Shown here: one piece after another, positions 1-6,368 of the stretch
How positions within the stretch are numbered: the stretch's first letter is position 1
How the letters are laid out: each line of letters starts with the position of its first letter
Assembly: GCA_003516705.1 (NCBI GenBank)
Contig: DPCJ01000137.1
Coordinates: 1 to 10,786 of the forward strand
DNA: 10,786 nucleotides
DNA from: Prolixibacteraceae bacterium
GTDB lineage: Bacteria; Bacteroidota; Bacteroidia; Bacteroidales; Prolixibacteraceae
Direction of reading: 5' to 3'
Notes under the pieces: generated by a model
The model's database searches: none
The model's input: only the letters and a program-made list of their open reading frames with translations
Told to the model about the DNA's origin: nothing
Made by a program: the position numbers and the translations under genes

Positions 1-328
1 TTTTCAGCTCGGTTTCTTTTGCATTGAGCGAAAGAATCTGTGTAGCCGGTTTATATGAAATGTAACTTGTAATCACTTTGTATTCGCCTGGCTTAACCCC
101 ATTGAATGTAAAATTTCCATCAAAGTCGGTGTAAGTTTTCAGATTAGTTCCTTCAATTTTTACTTCAACTCCTGCGAGTGATTCTCCCGAAGTTGCGTCG
201 GCAATTGAGCCTGCAAGCACTACCGTAGCTGCATTTTCAACCGGAGCCGGATTTTTTGTTTCGTTTTCCTTGGCAGAAACTGCGATTACCATCATCAGTG
301 CCAACATGCTAAAAATTATCTTTTTCAT
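1..328 (-). CDS. Exported carboxypeptidase-regulatory-like domain protein (partial, 3' end beyond window)
   Basis: The minus strand is open from an ATG at 328 to the window edge (109 codons, no stop), so only the N-terminal part is visible. Residues 1-19 (MKKIIFSMLALMMVIAVSA) are a Sec signal peptide. A short linker rich in N, P and E follows, then from about residue 40 a CarboxypepD_reg-like beta-sandwich: GSIADATSGESLAGVEVKIEG, then TDFDGNFTFNGVKPGEYKV and SYISYKPATQ. This is close in sequence to the N-terminal domain of the TonB receptor encoded at 1015-3939 (TDFDGNFTLPNLPSG, SYISY). It could be a small free-standing domain protein, as is common in Bacteroidota, or the start of a larger outer-membrane protein; the visible part does not decide. 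It lies 87 bp downstream of the MORN-type gene on the same strand and could be co-transcribed with it. No specific function can be assigned. Confidence 0.82.
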   Translation of the reverse strand, partial: MKKIIFSMLALMMVIAVSAKENETKNPAPVENAATVVLAGSIADATSGESLAGVEVKIEGTNLKTYTDFDGNFTFNGVKPGEYKVITSYISYKPATQILSLNAKETELK

Positions 329-415
329 TGCTTTAAATTTTCTTCCATTATGCAACGTAAAAGTATAGCGACACTGTTAAACCTGAATTAAAGAAGTATT
401 ACAGTTTTATTAAAT

Positions 416-886
416 TTATTGCCCGTCAACATATTTGCGTTCACTGATGAGCTTTCCGGTTTCATCGTATTTTTTCCAGGTACCGCTTTTTTCGCCATTG
501 TTGTATTCCAATTCGTATAGTAAAACACCGCTGTCGTTCCATATTTTCCATGGGCCATGTTTTTGCCCGTCTTTGTACCCAGCTACCGAAACTTTCTTAT
601 TCCCGGAATTGTACATTTCCCAGGTTCCGTCCATCAGGTTGTTTTTGTAGGCGCGGATTTCGTTTAACTGACCATTTTCGAAATAGATTTTTACAATGCC
701 CTCTTTTTTACCATTTACAATGTTCATCTCCATTTTCAACTGGCCATTCTCAAAATTTGTTTTATAAGAGCCTGTATATAGCGAATTGTTGAGATAATAT
801 AGTCCGTCGGTTTCTTTAATATCTTGTGCATCGACCAGCGAAACCGCCAATAAAATAAGGCCAATTGCGAATACAAATTTTTTCAT
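416..886 (-). CDS. Exported MORN-type repeat protein (YwqK-like)
   Basis: This encodes 156 aa. The ATG at 886 is preferred because it begins directly with a signal peptide (MKKFVFAIGLILLAVSLVDA, cleavage near AQ-DIK); a TTG at 910 would add eight charged residues in front. The mature part is built of about four imperfect repeats of 23-25 residues with the pattern G-x-W-x-x-Y/W-x-x-G-x-L/K, for example DGTWEMYNSGNKK, HGPWKIWNDSGVL and SGTWKKYDETGKL. This is the MORN-variant type that databases often label 'toxin-antitoxin system YwqK family antitoxin'. That label is inherited from the family name; nothing here suggests a toxin partner. Such repeats usually form a beta-sheet surface in periplasmic or surface proteins. 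The gene ends at a TAA (416-418) straight after the last repeat. A terminator (947-976) separates it from the receptor gene upstream, so it is probably transcribed on its own or with the gene at 328-1. Role unknown. Confidence 0.82.
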   Translation of the reverse strand: MKKFVFAIGLILLAVSLVDAQDIKETDGLYYLNNSLYTGSYKTNFENGQLKMEMNIVNGKKEGIVKIYFENGQLNEIRAYKNNLMDGTWEMYNSGNKKVSVAGYKDGQKHGPWKIWNDSGVLLYELEYNNGEKSGTWKKYDETGKLISERKYVDGQ

Positions 887-907
887 TTTTTCATTTTTTG
901 TGCTTAC

Positions 908-915
908 CAAAGTAA
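908..915 (-). promoter_or_regulatory. Possible Bacteroidota -7 element for the MORN-type gene
   Basis: On the minus strand this reads TTACTTTG, 7 of 8 matches to the Bacteroidota -7 consensus TAnnTTTG, and lies 21 bp upstream of the ATG at 886. It is downstream of the receptor terminator, where a new promoter would be expected. No TTG at the usual -33 distance is visible, so this is weak. Confidence 0.22.
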
Positions 916-935
916 ACGTATTTTTTGAATTTTAG

Positions 936-976
936 GTTTTAAAAACAAGGCTCCGGGCAAAGATGCCCGGAACCTT
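936..976 (-). terminator. Rho-independent terminator of the TonB receptor gene
   Basis: Bases 947-958 and 965-976 pair as a 12-position stem with one mismatch (951/972) around a 6-nt loop; the core is CCGGGC/GCCCGG. Read on the minus strand, the hairpin comes about 40 nt after the receptor stop codon and is followed by GTTTTTAAAA, a usable U-tract. It separates the receptor gene from the MORN-type gene. Confidence 0.8.
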
Positions 977-1014
977 CAAGCTGGTAAAAATCACCAACCT
1001 GTCATCACATATTT

Positions 1015-3939
1015 TTAATTTATTCTGTACGATAACGAGACAGTATAAGTACGCCCCAGTTCGTACTGCTGGTATAAATAATCGTTGTTGTTGTACTTAA
1101 CCGCTTTTTTAAATGTAGAATCAAGAATGTTGTTTACTTTAAATCCGAGGGTAAAATTGCGTAATACGGTTTTTGTAATATTAAAATTCATCATCCCCTC
1201 TGTCGATTCATAAATATCGGGTGTGTCAATATTGGTTTCGGTCATGCGGTCGCCAAATTTGTTGAAATCGAGCGTTGAGTTTAACCCTTTTTCAGCATTC
1301 GAGTAACTCAAATTTACATTAACCAGATACGGCGATTGCCCGGGAAATGGTCTGGTTTTTTTAACTTCCCAACCATTTTTGGCAGCTGTTTCCTGTTCAA
1401 ATTTGTTTACATCAACTTTCGAATCGATGAGTGAAAGATTGATGCCAAAACTGAAATTGCGCAACCCGTCGGCAATAAAATCGAGGTTTTTACGCGCTTC
1501 TAATTCAATGCCTGCAAGCTTCCCTGTTTCGGTATTCTGATACTGGATTTGCGGATTTGGAACTTCGATAAGATATTGTAACACAATCGGGTTACTAAAT
1601 TGTTTGTAATATCCGCTAACCGCAAACAACTCTCCGGGTCTTGTAAACCATTCCCAACGAAGGTCGTAGTTGTTGATTTCGGTTCGTTTAAGGTTTGGAT
1701 TACCATTGTAAATTACACCCCCGATAAAGTCGAATGAAGCAAAAGGCGCAAGTTCCCTGAGGTTGGGACGGGCAATGGTTTTGCTGGCCGATACCCTGAT
1801 GTTCATTGTTTCGGAAAGTGCATACACAAGGTTTACCGAGGGCAACAGGTCTTTTTCATCAATTTCGCCTTCGTAATTGGCCAATTTATCTTCCTGAATG
1901 TAAGAAAGCGCCACCACTTTTTCCTGAGGTTGCAGTTTCACTGCCATATAGGTGGTTTCGTAACGGGCTCCTAAAATTGCCTTGAATTTTGGAGTAAAGT
2001 TGTAGGTCACCATTGCATACACGGCATTAATATCGGTGGTTCCGAGGTAATTGTTCTGATGTTTGGTTTGGTTGTATAAATAGTTGCCAATGATATTTCT
2101 GCCCCGGGAATCAACTTCTATTATCCCCGTATTTTCAGGTCCGAAATAATCATCGGCATTTCCGGCATAAGGAGTTCCCTTGTCGCGTTCGTACTGATAA
2201 ATGGTTTCGAAAAAGTTTCGCTCTTTGGTTGAATAGAGTCCGCCAAGCTTGATTTTGTTTGAACTGTTCTTCGATTGAAGAAAAGGAATTGTGATATCAA
2301 CTTTTCCCTGAATCTGTACATCTTTTAAATCGCGCCAGAAATGAAAAGGCATATCGTATTCGGCCCTCGACATATAATAACCTGTGGTATCATTGTTTTC
2401 ATCGAGCCGGTATGAGTTGGCGAAAAGCCGCATATCGGGTTCATATTGTTTTGAAACAATTTTACTTCCGCTGTAATCAATACGGGTATTGTTCAGACCT
2501 GCGAAATTGTGGTGTCCGCTTATTTTCCCCATCTGCATTTCGCGTTCGGTGAAACTTAGTGAGCGGGTTTGGAAACGGGTATCGCCCGAGAGCGCAGCCG
2601 GAAAAACTCCGTCCTGAAAACGGGCTGATTTTTCGGCATCGTGGTTGTATGAATAATTTATTTCAACTGAACCATTGTTGCTGTATTTAAAAGCCAATGT
2701 GGAAAGTCCGCTGATTTGGGGATTCTCGGTTGATTTGGTGTCGTTTAGTATATAGTTTTCGCCCAAAGCTTCGGCGCCTGCCTGCACAAGTTCCCAGTTG
2801 GCAGAAACACCATCCCGGTAGTAAGAAAAATTGCGGCGGTAATTAACACCCATCACAAAACCCAGTTGTTTTTTGCCAAATACCTGCCACTGGTTACCAA
2901 TTGAAAAAGCCACTTTCTGGTCGAGAGGAGCAGTCATTTCGGAGGGGGACATTTGTGAATTTACCGAATGGGCTGCATCGTTCAGCAATGCGGCTTCGTT
3001 TGGATATTTATCTCCCTGACGTGCTTTGATGTAAAGGTTTGTTGTTAATTCACCGCCTCTGTCAACCAGAATGTCCGGAATGTTACGATAGCCTTTGTCA
3101 TAGCCAAGCCAGTCGGTATTCGAACCCTGGTAGGTTAAAAAGTCATTGTTAAATGTTGATTGGTCGTTGTATGCAGTTGAGACTTCAAAATTAAGTGTTA
3201 ATTTTTCGGGGAAAGACTTGGTTTTAATGTTCACATTTCCACCGGTAAATGAACCGGGTAAATCGGGGGTGAAAGTTTTTGAGGTAATGATATTTTCAAG
3301 CAGGTTTGCGGGAATCAGGTCGAGGTCAGCCGAATTTTTATACGGGTCGGTTCCGGGAAGTTGCTGGCCGTCCATTTGTACACTTGAATAGCGGTCGCCA
3401 AGTCCGCGTACAAATATGTCTTTACCGTTCATTACCGAAACGCCGGTAACTTTTATCATCGATTCGGCAGCGTTTGAACTGCCAAATCTTTTCATTTCAA
3501 TCGAAGAAATCCCATCCTGTATTCCTTCAGCTTTTTTTTGCATGCTCAAAATGGCATTTTCGCTGTTGGTTAATTGTTTGGCTGTAATGGTAACTTCTGC
3601 GATTTCTTCGGTGGCTGGTGCCATCTGAATGTTTACAACTGTTACATCACCGGGTTTTACTTCAATCGCTGAAATGGTTTGAGGTGCATACGAGATGTAA
3701 CTAAAAACAAGAGTGACCATTCCTGAGGGCAGGTTTGGCAGGGTAAAATTACCATCGAAATCGGTAATGGTACCCGTTGTGGTTCCTTCAATAACAATGT
3801 TTACACCAATAAGGGTTTCCCCCGATTTTGCATCTGTAATGGTGCCGCGAACAGTTCCTTTATCTTGCGAAAATATGTTTTGTGATGACAGAAAGATGAA
3901 GAAAAGGATACTGAGAATTTTTACCAACTGTGTTTTCAT
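1015..3939 (-). CDS. TonB-dependent outer-membrane receptor with CarboxypepD_reg-like N-terminal domain
   Basis: This 974-aa protein is a complete TonB-dependent transporter. Residues 1-25 are a signal peptide (cleavage near IFSQ-DKG). Residues 28-107 form a CarboxypepD_reg-like domain (TITDAKSGETLIGVNIVIEG, TDFDGNFTL, SYISY). A TonB-box-like stretch, EEIAEVTITA, lies at 111-120. The plug follows at about 125-240, with IFVRGLGDRYSSVQMDGQQL and FTGGNVNIKTKSF. From about 245 to the end is the 22-strand barrel, closing with the aromatic strand YTVSLSYRIN. Family knowledge: such receptors import large or scarce ligands across the outer membrane using TonB-ExbBD energy. No SusD-type lipoprotein is adjacent; instead a T9SS-secreted beta-helix-like protein is encoded 79 bp upstream on the same strand, with a terminator between them. 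Only 33 bp separate that terminator hairpin from this ATG, leaving little room for a separate promoter, so readthrough is the likely source of transcript. The ligand cannot be read from the sequence. Confidence 0.95.
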   Translation of the reverse strand: MKTQLVKILSILFFIFLSSQNIFSQDKGTVRGTITDAKSGETLIGVNIVIEGTTTGTITDFDGNFTLPNLPSGMVTLVFSYISYAPQTISAIEVKPGDVTVVNIQMAPATEEIAEVTITAKQLTNSENAILSMQKKAEGIQDGISSIEMKRFGSSNAAESMIKVTGVSVMNGKDIFVRGLGDRYSSVQMDGQQLPGTDPYKNSADLDLIPANLLENIITSKTFTPDLPGSFTGGNVNIKTKSFPEKLTLNFEVSTAYNDQSTFNNDFLTYQGSNTDWLGYDKGYRNIPDILVDRGGELTTNLYIKARQGDKYPNEAALLNDAAHSVNSQMSPSEMTAPLDQKVAFSIGNQWQVFGKKQLGFVMGVNYRRNFSYYRDGVSANWELVQAGAEALGENYILNDTKSTENPQISGLSTLAFKYSNNGSVEINYSYNHDAEKSARFQDGVFPAALSGDTRFQTRSLSFTEREMQMGKISGHHNFAGLNNTRIDYSGSKIVSKQYEPDMRLFANSYRLDENNDTTGYYMSRAEYDMPFHFWRDLKDVQIQGKVDITIPFLQSKNSSNKIKLGGLYSTKERNFFETIYQYERDKGTPYAGNADDYFGPENTGIIEVDSRGRNIIGNYLYNQTKHQNNYLGTTDINAVYAMVTYNFTPKFKAILGARYETTYMAVKLQPQEKVVALSYIQEDKLANYEGEIDEKDLLPSVNLVYALSETMNIRVSASKTIARPNLRELAPFASFDFIGGVIYNGNPNLKRTEINNYDLRWEWFTRPGELFAVSGYYKQFSNPIVLQYLIEVPNPQIQYQNTETGKLAGIELEARKNLDFIADGLRNFSFGINLSLIDSKVDVNKFEQETAAKNGWEVKKTRPFPGQSPYLVNVNLSYSNAEKGLNSTLDFNKFGDRMTETNIDTPDIYESTEGMMNFNITKTVLRNFTLGFKVNNILDSTFKKAVKYNNNDYLYQQYELGRTYTVSLSYRIN

Positions 3940-3960
3940 TAATAAATTATTTGTTACTAC

Positions 3961-3996
3961 TTAAAAAAAATACCCCCGAAGTGAAAACTCCGGGGG
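3961..3996 (-). terminator. Terminator or attenuator between T9SS cargo and receptor genes
   Basis: CCCCCG (3973-3978) pairs with CGGGGG (3991-3996); after one A/C mismatch, AGT pairs with ACT around a 4-nt loop (3983-3986). On the minus strand the hairpin begins 22 nt after the stop codon of the 550-aa gene and is followed by TATTTTTTTTAAG, a near-ideal U-tract. Because the receptor ATG is only 33 bp beyond the hairpin, it may act as a partial terminator that lowers receptor transcript relative to the cargo. Confidence 0.85.
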
Positions 3997-4018
3997 AAAT
4001 TTTTGTTTTATCTGTGAA

Positions 4019-5671
4019 TTATCTTACAATCATTTTGTTAACTGCTTTATTCGCTCCGGCGGTAAGCTGGTAGAGATAAATACCTCTTTGCAAACCTGAA
4101 ACATTCACCTTGTAAGTTCCTTTTGGCTGAGTTTCGCTAATCACCGATTTTACAATTTTACCGGTAACATCATAGACCATCAGGTTTACGTTGGCCATTT
4201 CAGGAAGGGTGTATTCTATGGTTGTGTTTCCGTCGCAAGGGTTCGGATAGTTTTGTTTTAATTCAAAACTATTATTTCCGATTTCGTTAACAGAAACATA
4301 CAACTCGCCAAAATAGCCCATGTTATCTAATGCAGTCCACATTTTGGCCCAGTTTTCAGCGCCAAATGCTCCTCTGAATTCGGTTTCAACCAAACCGCTG
4401 GTTACAAATGCGCCGGTGATTGGTGCTATGTTACTCCATGCCGGACTCTGTGGTTGCGGACGAGGATCAAGTTGACCGTTAGCTTCGCGCGAAATACCCG
4501 AAATCATTGGGCTTGCCACAGTATTTGCGTTGGCAGTTAAATGTGTTGCGAGGAAAGCTCCTGTTGCATCTTCTGCATCGCTGGTTACCTGAATCATTTT
4601 ACCGGCAACAAGTTCGTCGCCTGCGCCAAAACCAAACCAGATGTTATTTTTGAAAACGAGGTCCCCGTTTTCCATGTGTTTGCGTGAGTCGGTTCCCTTT
4701 TCGGCAGCGCGGTCTTCCACTTCAATAGCGCTGAAAGCAAATTCAGTAAAGATTGAATTGGCATACATCCCGCCGGCACCATCACGCAACATTAAAGCAA
4801 CGTCGCCAACATTTGAGTTTGTACCCGGCCCGATATAAGTGGCATTGTAAATAGTAGGTTTAGCAAAGCGTGGGTTGTCGTCAGGATGTGCGCCATCGTG
4901 TTCACCACCCGAGCCTGCATCATCGGTTCCCTGGATTGCAAACCAGAACTGGCCGCCGCCTCTCCAACCATCGTCGTAGTCGAAAGCATCGTCGCCACAG
5001 AAAGCAGCGATGAGGTATTTTGTCATAACAGTACCACCCCAGAATTCAAAACCATCGTCTGAGTTGGCAAACACTTCCACGTTTTCAATCACAGTCTGGC
5101 TGCCAACACCGGCTACCGACAAACCGTTGATTTCGTTACCGGGTGAGAGTTCTGCGCCACCGTGACGGATAGAAACAAATTTGAAAACTCCTGTATTGTG
5201 TGTATCGTCGGTTCCACCAAATTTGGCACGTTCTTCACCGGCTGGAATACCTTCAATAGCTGATTCTTCGGCTGTAAAACCGATAACGCCTTTACCAAGC
5301 AGGATAACACCACCCCAAAGACCACGGTCTTCGTGGGTTAAATCAGCGGGGTCAGTCAGGTCGTCATCTTCGGCAGTAAAAATAATGGGCAGTTCGGCAG
5401 TACCTTCGGCCATTATTTTGGCATCGCGGGTAATAATTAATGCCGAAGCATTGTCACCGGTTGAAGGTGTAGCTTTAGCTTTGATAACAGTACCTGCATC
5501 AATGGTCAGTGTTCCCGATTCGAGGAAAACAAACCCATCAAGCAAATAAGTGTTGTCGGCTGTCCAGTGTGCATCGCCGGTTAAATCGGCGTCGGTTACT
5601 GTTACTATGGTTTGCGCGTTCAGTGCAAAAGCCATAATAATAAAAGAAATCATAAAAGTAAATTTTCTCAT
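4019..5671 (-). CDS. T9SS-secreted beta-helix-like surface protein
   Basis: This encodes 550 aa. Residues 1-20 are a signal peptide ending FALNAQ. The central part (about 40-450) has the look of a right-handed beta-helix: LLDGFVFLESGTLTIDAGTVIK, then ALIITRDAKIMAEGTAELPIIFTA, RGLWGGVILLGKG, VSIRHGGA and VIENVEVFANSDDGFEFWGG. Acidic, glycine-rich turns (FCGDDAFDYDDGWRGGG at 224-240, GGEHDGAHPDD at 255-265) could bind metal such as calcium. Residues about 472-550 are a type A T9SS sorting domain: NYPNPCDGNTTIEYTLPE, VYDVTGKIVKS, GLQRGIYLYQL, KMIVR. The protein should therefore cross the outer membrane by T9SS and be released or anchored. From memory, homologues are widespread in Bacteroidota, are sometimes labelled 'multidrug transporter' without support, and often sit beside TonB receptors, as here. 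No catalytic motif is recognised. The start is the ATG at 5671; upstream lie phased TTAACA-like repeats (5731-5881) that may be operator sites. Confidence 0.92.
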   Translation of the reverse strand: MRKFTFMISFIIMAFALNAQTIVTVTDADLTGDAHWTADNTYLLDGFVFLESGTLTIDAGTVIKAKATPSTGDNASALIITRDAKIMAEGTAELPIIFTAEDDDLTDPADLTHEDRGLWGGVILLGKGVIGFTAEESAIEGIPAGEERAKFGGTDDTHNTGVFKFVSIRHGGAELSPGNEINGLSVAGVGSQTVIENVEVFANSDDGFEFWGGTVMTKYLIAAFCGDDAFDYDDGWRGGGQFWFAIQGTDDAGSGGEHDGAHPDDNPRFAKPTIYNATYIGPGTNSNVGDVALMLRDGAGGMYANSIFTEFAFSAIEVEDRAAEKGTDSRKHMENGDLVFKNNIWFGFGAGDELVAGKMIQVTSDAEDATGAFLATHLTANANTVASPMISGISREANGQLDPRPQPQSPAWSNIAPITGAFVTSGLVETEFRGAFGAENWAKMWTALDNMGYFGELYVSVNEIGNNSFELKQNYPNPCDGNTTIEYTLPEMANVNLMVYDVTGKIVKSVISETQPKGTYKVNVSGLQRGIYLYQLTAGANKAVNKMIVR

Positions 5672-5698
5672 AGTGTATTTATTTTCTGTGATTTGAAA

Positions 5699-5706
5699 TA
5701 AAATTA
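5699..5706 (-). promoter_or_regulatory. Possible -7 element of the T9SS cargo gene
   Basis: The minus strand reads TAATTTTA, 7 of 8 matches to TAnnTTTG, 27 bp upstream of the ATG at 5671. No TTG is found at -33. The nearest member of the phased repeat array lies about 24 bp further upstream, a position where a bound activator could replace a missing -33 element. Suggestive only. Confidence 0.28.
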
Positions 5707-5730
5707 CGATGCGAAAAAAGAGGATTAGTA

Positions 5731-5881
5731 TTACAGGGGGGTTAACAATAGTTTAAGGACATGTTACATTCCTTTAACCGAAATGCAACAATCGCTGAAA
5801 GGGTTGTTAATGCTGAATTACAGCAGAAACTGTTTAGCGTTTCGACTGGCATTTTAACAAAATGATAATGCTGGGTTAACA
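5731..5881. promoter_or_regulatory. Putative operator: 11-bp phased TTAACA/TTACAG direct repeats
   Basis: On the plus strand, TTAC or TTAA begins at 5731 (TTACAG), 5742 (TTAACA), 5753 (TTAAGG), 5764 (TTACAT), 5774 (TTAACC, one base off), 5807 (TTAATG) and 5818 (TTACAG). All but 5774 are on one 11-bp grid; the grid positions 5785 (GCAACA) and 5796 (TGAAAG) are weaker. A second block has TTAACA at 5854 and 5876, 22 bp apart, with ATAATG at 5865 between them. Direct hexamers with an 11-bp period are the known binding pattern of PhoB/OmpR-family regulators (B. subtilis PhoP uses TTAACA-like repeats). The array lies 60-210 bp upstream of the T9SS cargo gene, and a PhoB/OmpR-type regulator is encoded at 10392-10786. 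Assignment to that regulator is inference. Confidence 0.45.
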
Positions 5882-5884
5882 AAC

Positions 5885-6052
5885 CAATCGTTTGGGCAAC
5901 CCGTGGGAGTTATCCCATGGCATCAACAATCGTTTGGTCGACTCGTGGGAGTTATCCCATTGCCTTACCAATCGTTCGTTTGGGGTTTGGGAAAACTCCC
6001 AAGGCTTCACTTTTTGTCCGGGCGAGCCATGGGATAACTCCCAAAGCATGTT
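5885..6052. repeat. Four 42-bp tandem units, each with a 14-bp inverted repeat
   Basis: Units begin at 5885, 5927, 5969 and 6011. The first three start with CAATCGTT; the fourth has a diverged left end. Each has, exactly 42 bp apart, a hairpin core with 5-bp TGGGA/TCCCA arms: TGGGAGTTATCCCA at 5904-5917 and 5946-5959, TGGGAAAACTCCCA at 5988-6001 and TGGGATAACTCCCA at 6030-6043. The fourth core is the reverse complement of the first two. The units are contiguous with no spacers. Conservation of the arms while the loop changes suggests the palindrome is the selected or propagated part. Function unknown. Confidence 0.85.
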
Positions 6053-6108
6053 GAATGATTTCTCCAGCCCAAAGGGTTGGTATGTTTATAGAATCGAACG
6101 AAAAGCGA

Positions 6109-6121
6109 GGGGTACGACCCC
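6109..6121. repeat. Small inverted repeat (hairpin)
   Basis: GGGGT and ACCCC flank a 3-nt ACG loop. It lies between the 42-bp array and the 30-bp palindrome. GGTTGG (6075-6080) and CCAACC (6120-6125) could form an alternative outer pairing. It is not followed by a T-run, so it is not a typical terminator. Confidence 0.4.
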
Positions 6122-6187
6122 AACCGAATCGCACAATTGGCGGCGCGGTTAATTCTGCGGATGGATGATATGGATTTTGGCGCGGAT

Positions 6188-6217
6188 TGTAGCGACGCGA
6201 TGCATCGCGTCGCTACA
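6188..6217. repeat. Perfect 30-bp palindrome (REP-like intergenic repeat)
   Basis: The left arm TGTAGCGACGCGATG (6188-6202) is followed with no loop by its exact reverse complement (6203-6217); symmetry stops at the flanking bases. It is far more GC-rich than the surroundings. From memory, GTAG(A/C)GACGCGATGCATCGCGTC-type palindromes occur as dispersed intergenic repeats in Bacteroidota and some other phyla, so this is probably one copy of a genome-wide family. No T-run follows on either strand, which argues against a simple terminator. Confidence 0.85.
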
Positions 6218-6368
6218 TCGTATTGAAGGAAGGAAATAAGGTTTTAATAAATTGGTGAGAAATATTGTACAAAATGAGGGGCAAAAGAGGTTAATAATCT
6301 CTACTTTTATAAAACATAAGCTTCACAGAAAAGTACAATGCTCTTGTTAAACAAATACCTGGCAAACG

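Larger units (their letters stand above)
5672..6368. other. 697-bp gene-free divergent intergenic region
   Basis: This region separates the minus-strand T9SS cargo gene from the plus-strand DUF4424-like gene. In order it holds a weak promoter-like element (5699-5706), phased TTAACA-like repeats (5731-5881), four 42-bp palindromic tandem units (5885-6052), a small hairpin GGGGT-ACG-ACCCC (6109-6121) and a perfect 30-bp palindrome (6188-6217). Bases 6218-6368 must contain the promoter of the plus-strand gene; a TACTTTTA (6302-6309) is the only -7-like string seen and has no matching -33. No convincing coding sequence is present: the open frames here start from TTG and follow the repeats. Confidence 0.75.

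Noticed and set aside
416..886. Antitoxin of a toxin-antitoxin pair
   Set aside because: The YwqK label often given to such MORN-type repeat proteins is not supported here: the protein has a signal peptide and no toxin-like neighbour is visible.
887..910. Upstream TTG start for the MORN-type protein
   Set aside because: It would place charged residues ahead of a clear signal peptide that starts at the ATG at 886.
3146..3391. Plus-strand open frames inside the receptor, cargo and kinase genes
   Set aside because: These are antisense shadows of long, well-supported minus-strand genes and show no protein-family features.
5885..6052. CRISPR array
   Set aside because: The 42-bp units are contiguous with no unique spacers, and no cas gene is nearby.
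5952..6134. Minus-strand open frame of 60 codons across the same repeats
   Set aside because: It overlaps the repeat array, has no family resemblance and shares the same period artefact.
5892..6152. Plus-strand open frame of 86 codons with 14-residue repeats (WELSH, WENSQ, WDNSQ)
   Set aside because: It begins at a TTG inside the first repeat unit, and its repeats are explained by the 42-bp DNA period, a multiple of three. The downstream part has no recognisable protein features.
6188..6217. Rho-independent terminator
   Set aside because: The hairpin would be strong, but neither strand has a T-run after it, and it lies upstream of both flanking genes, not downstream.
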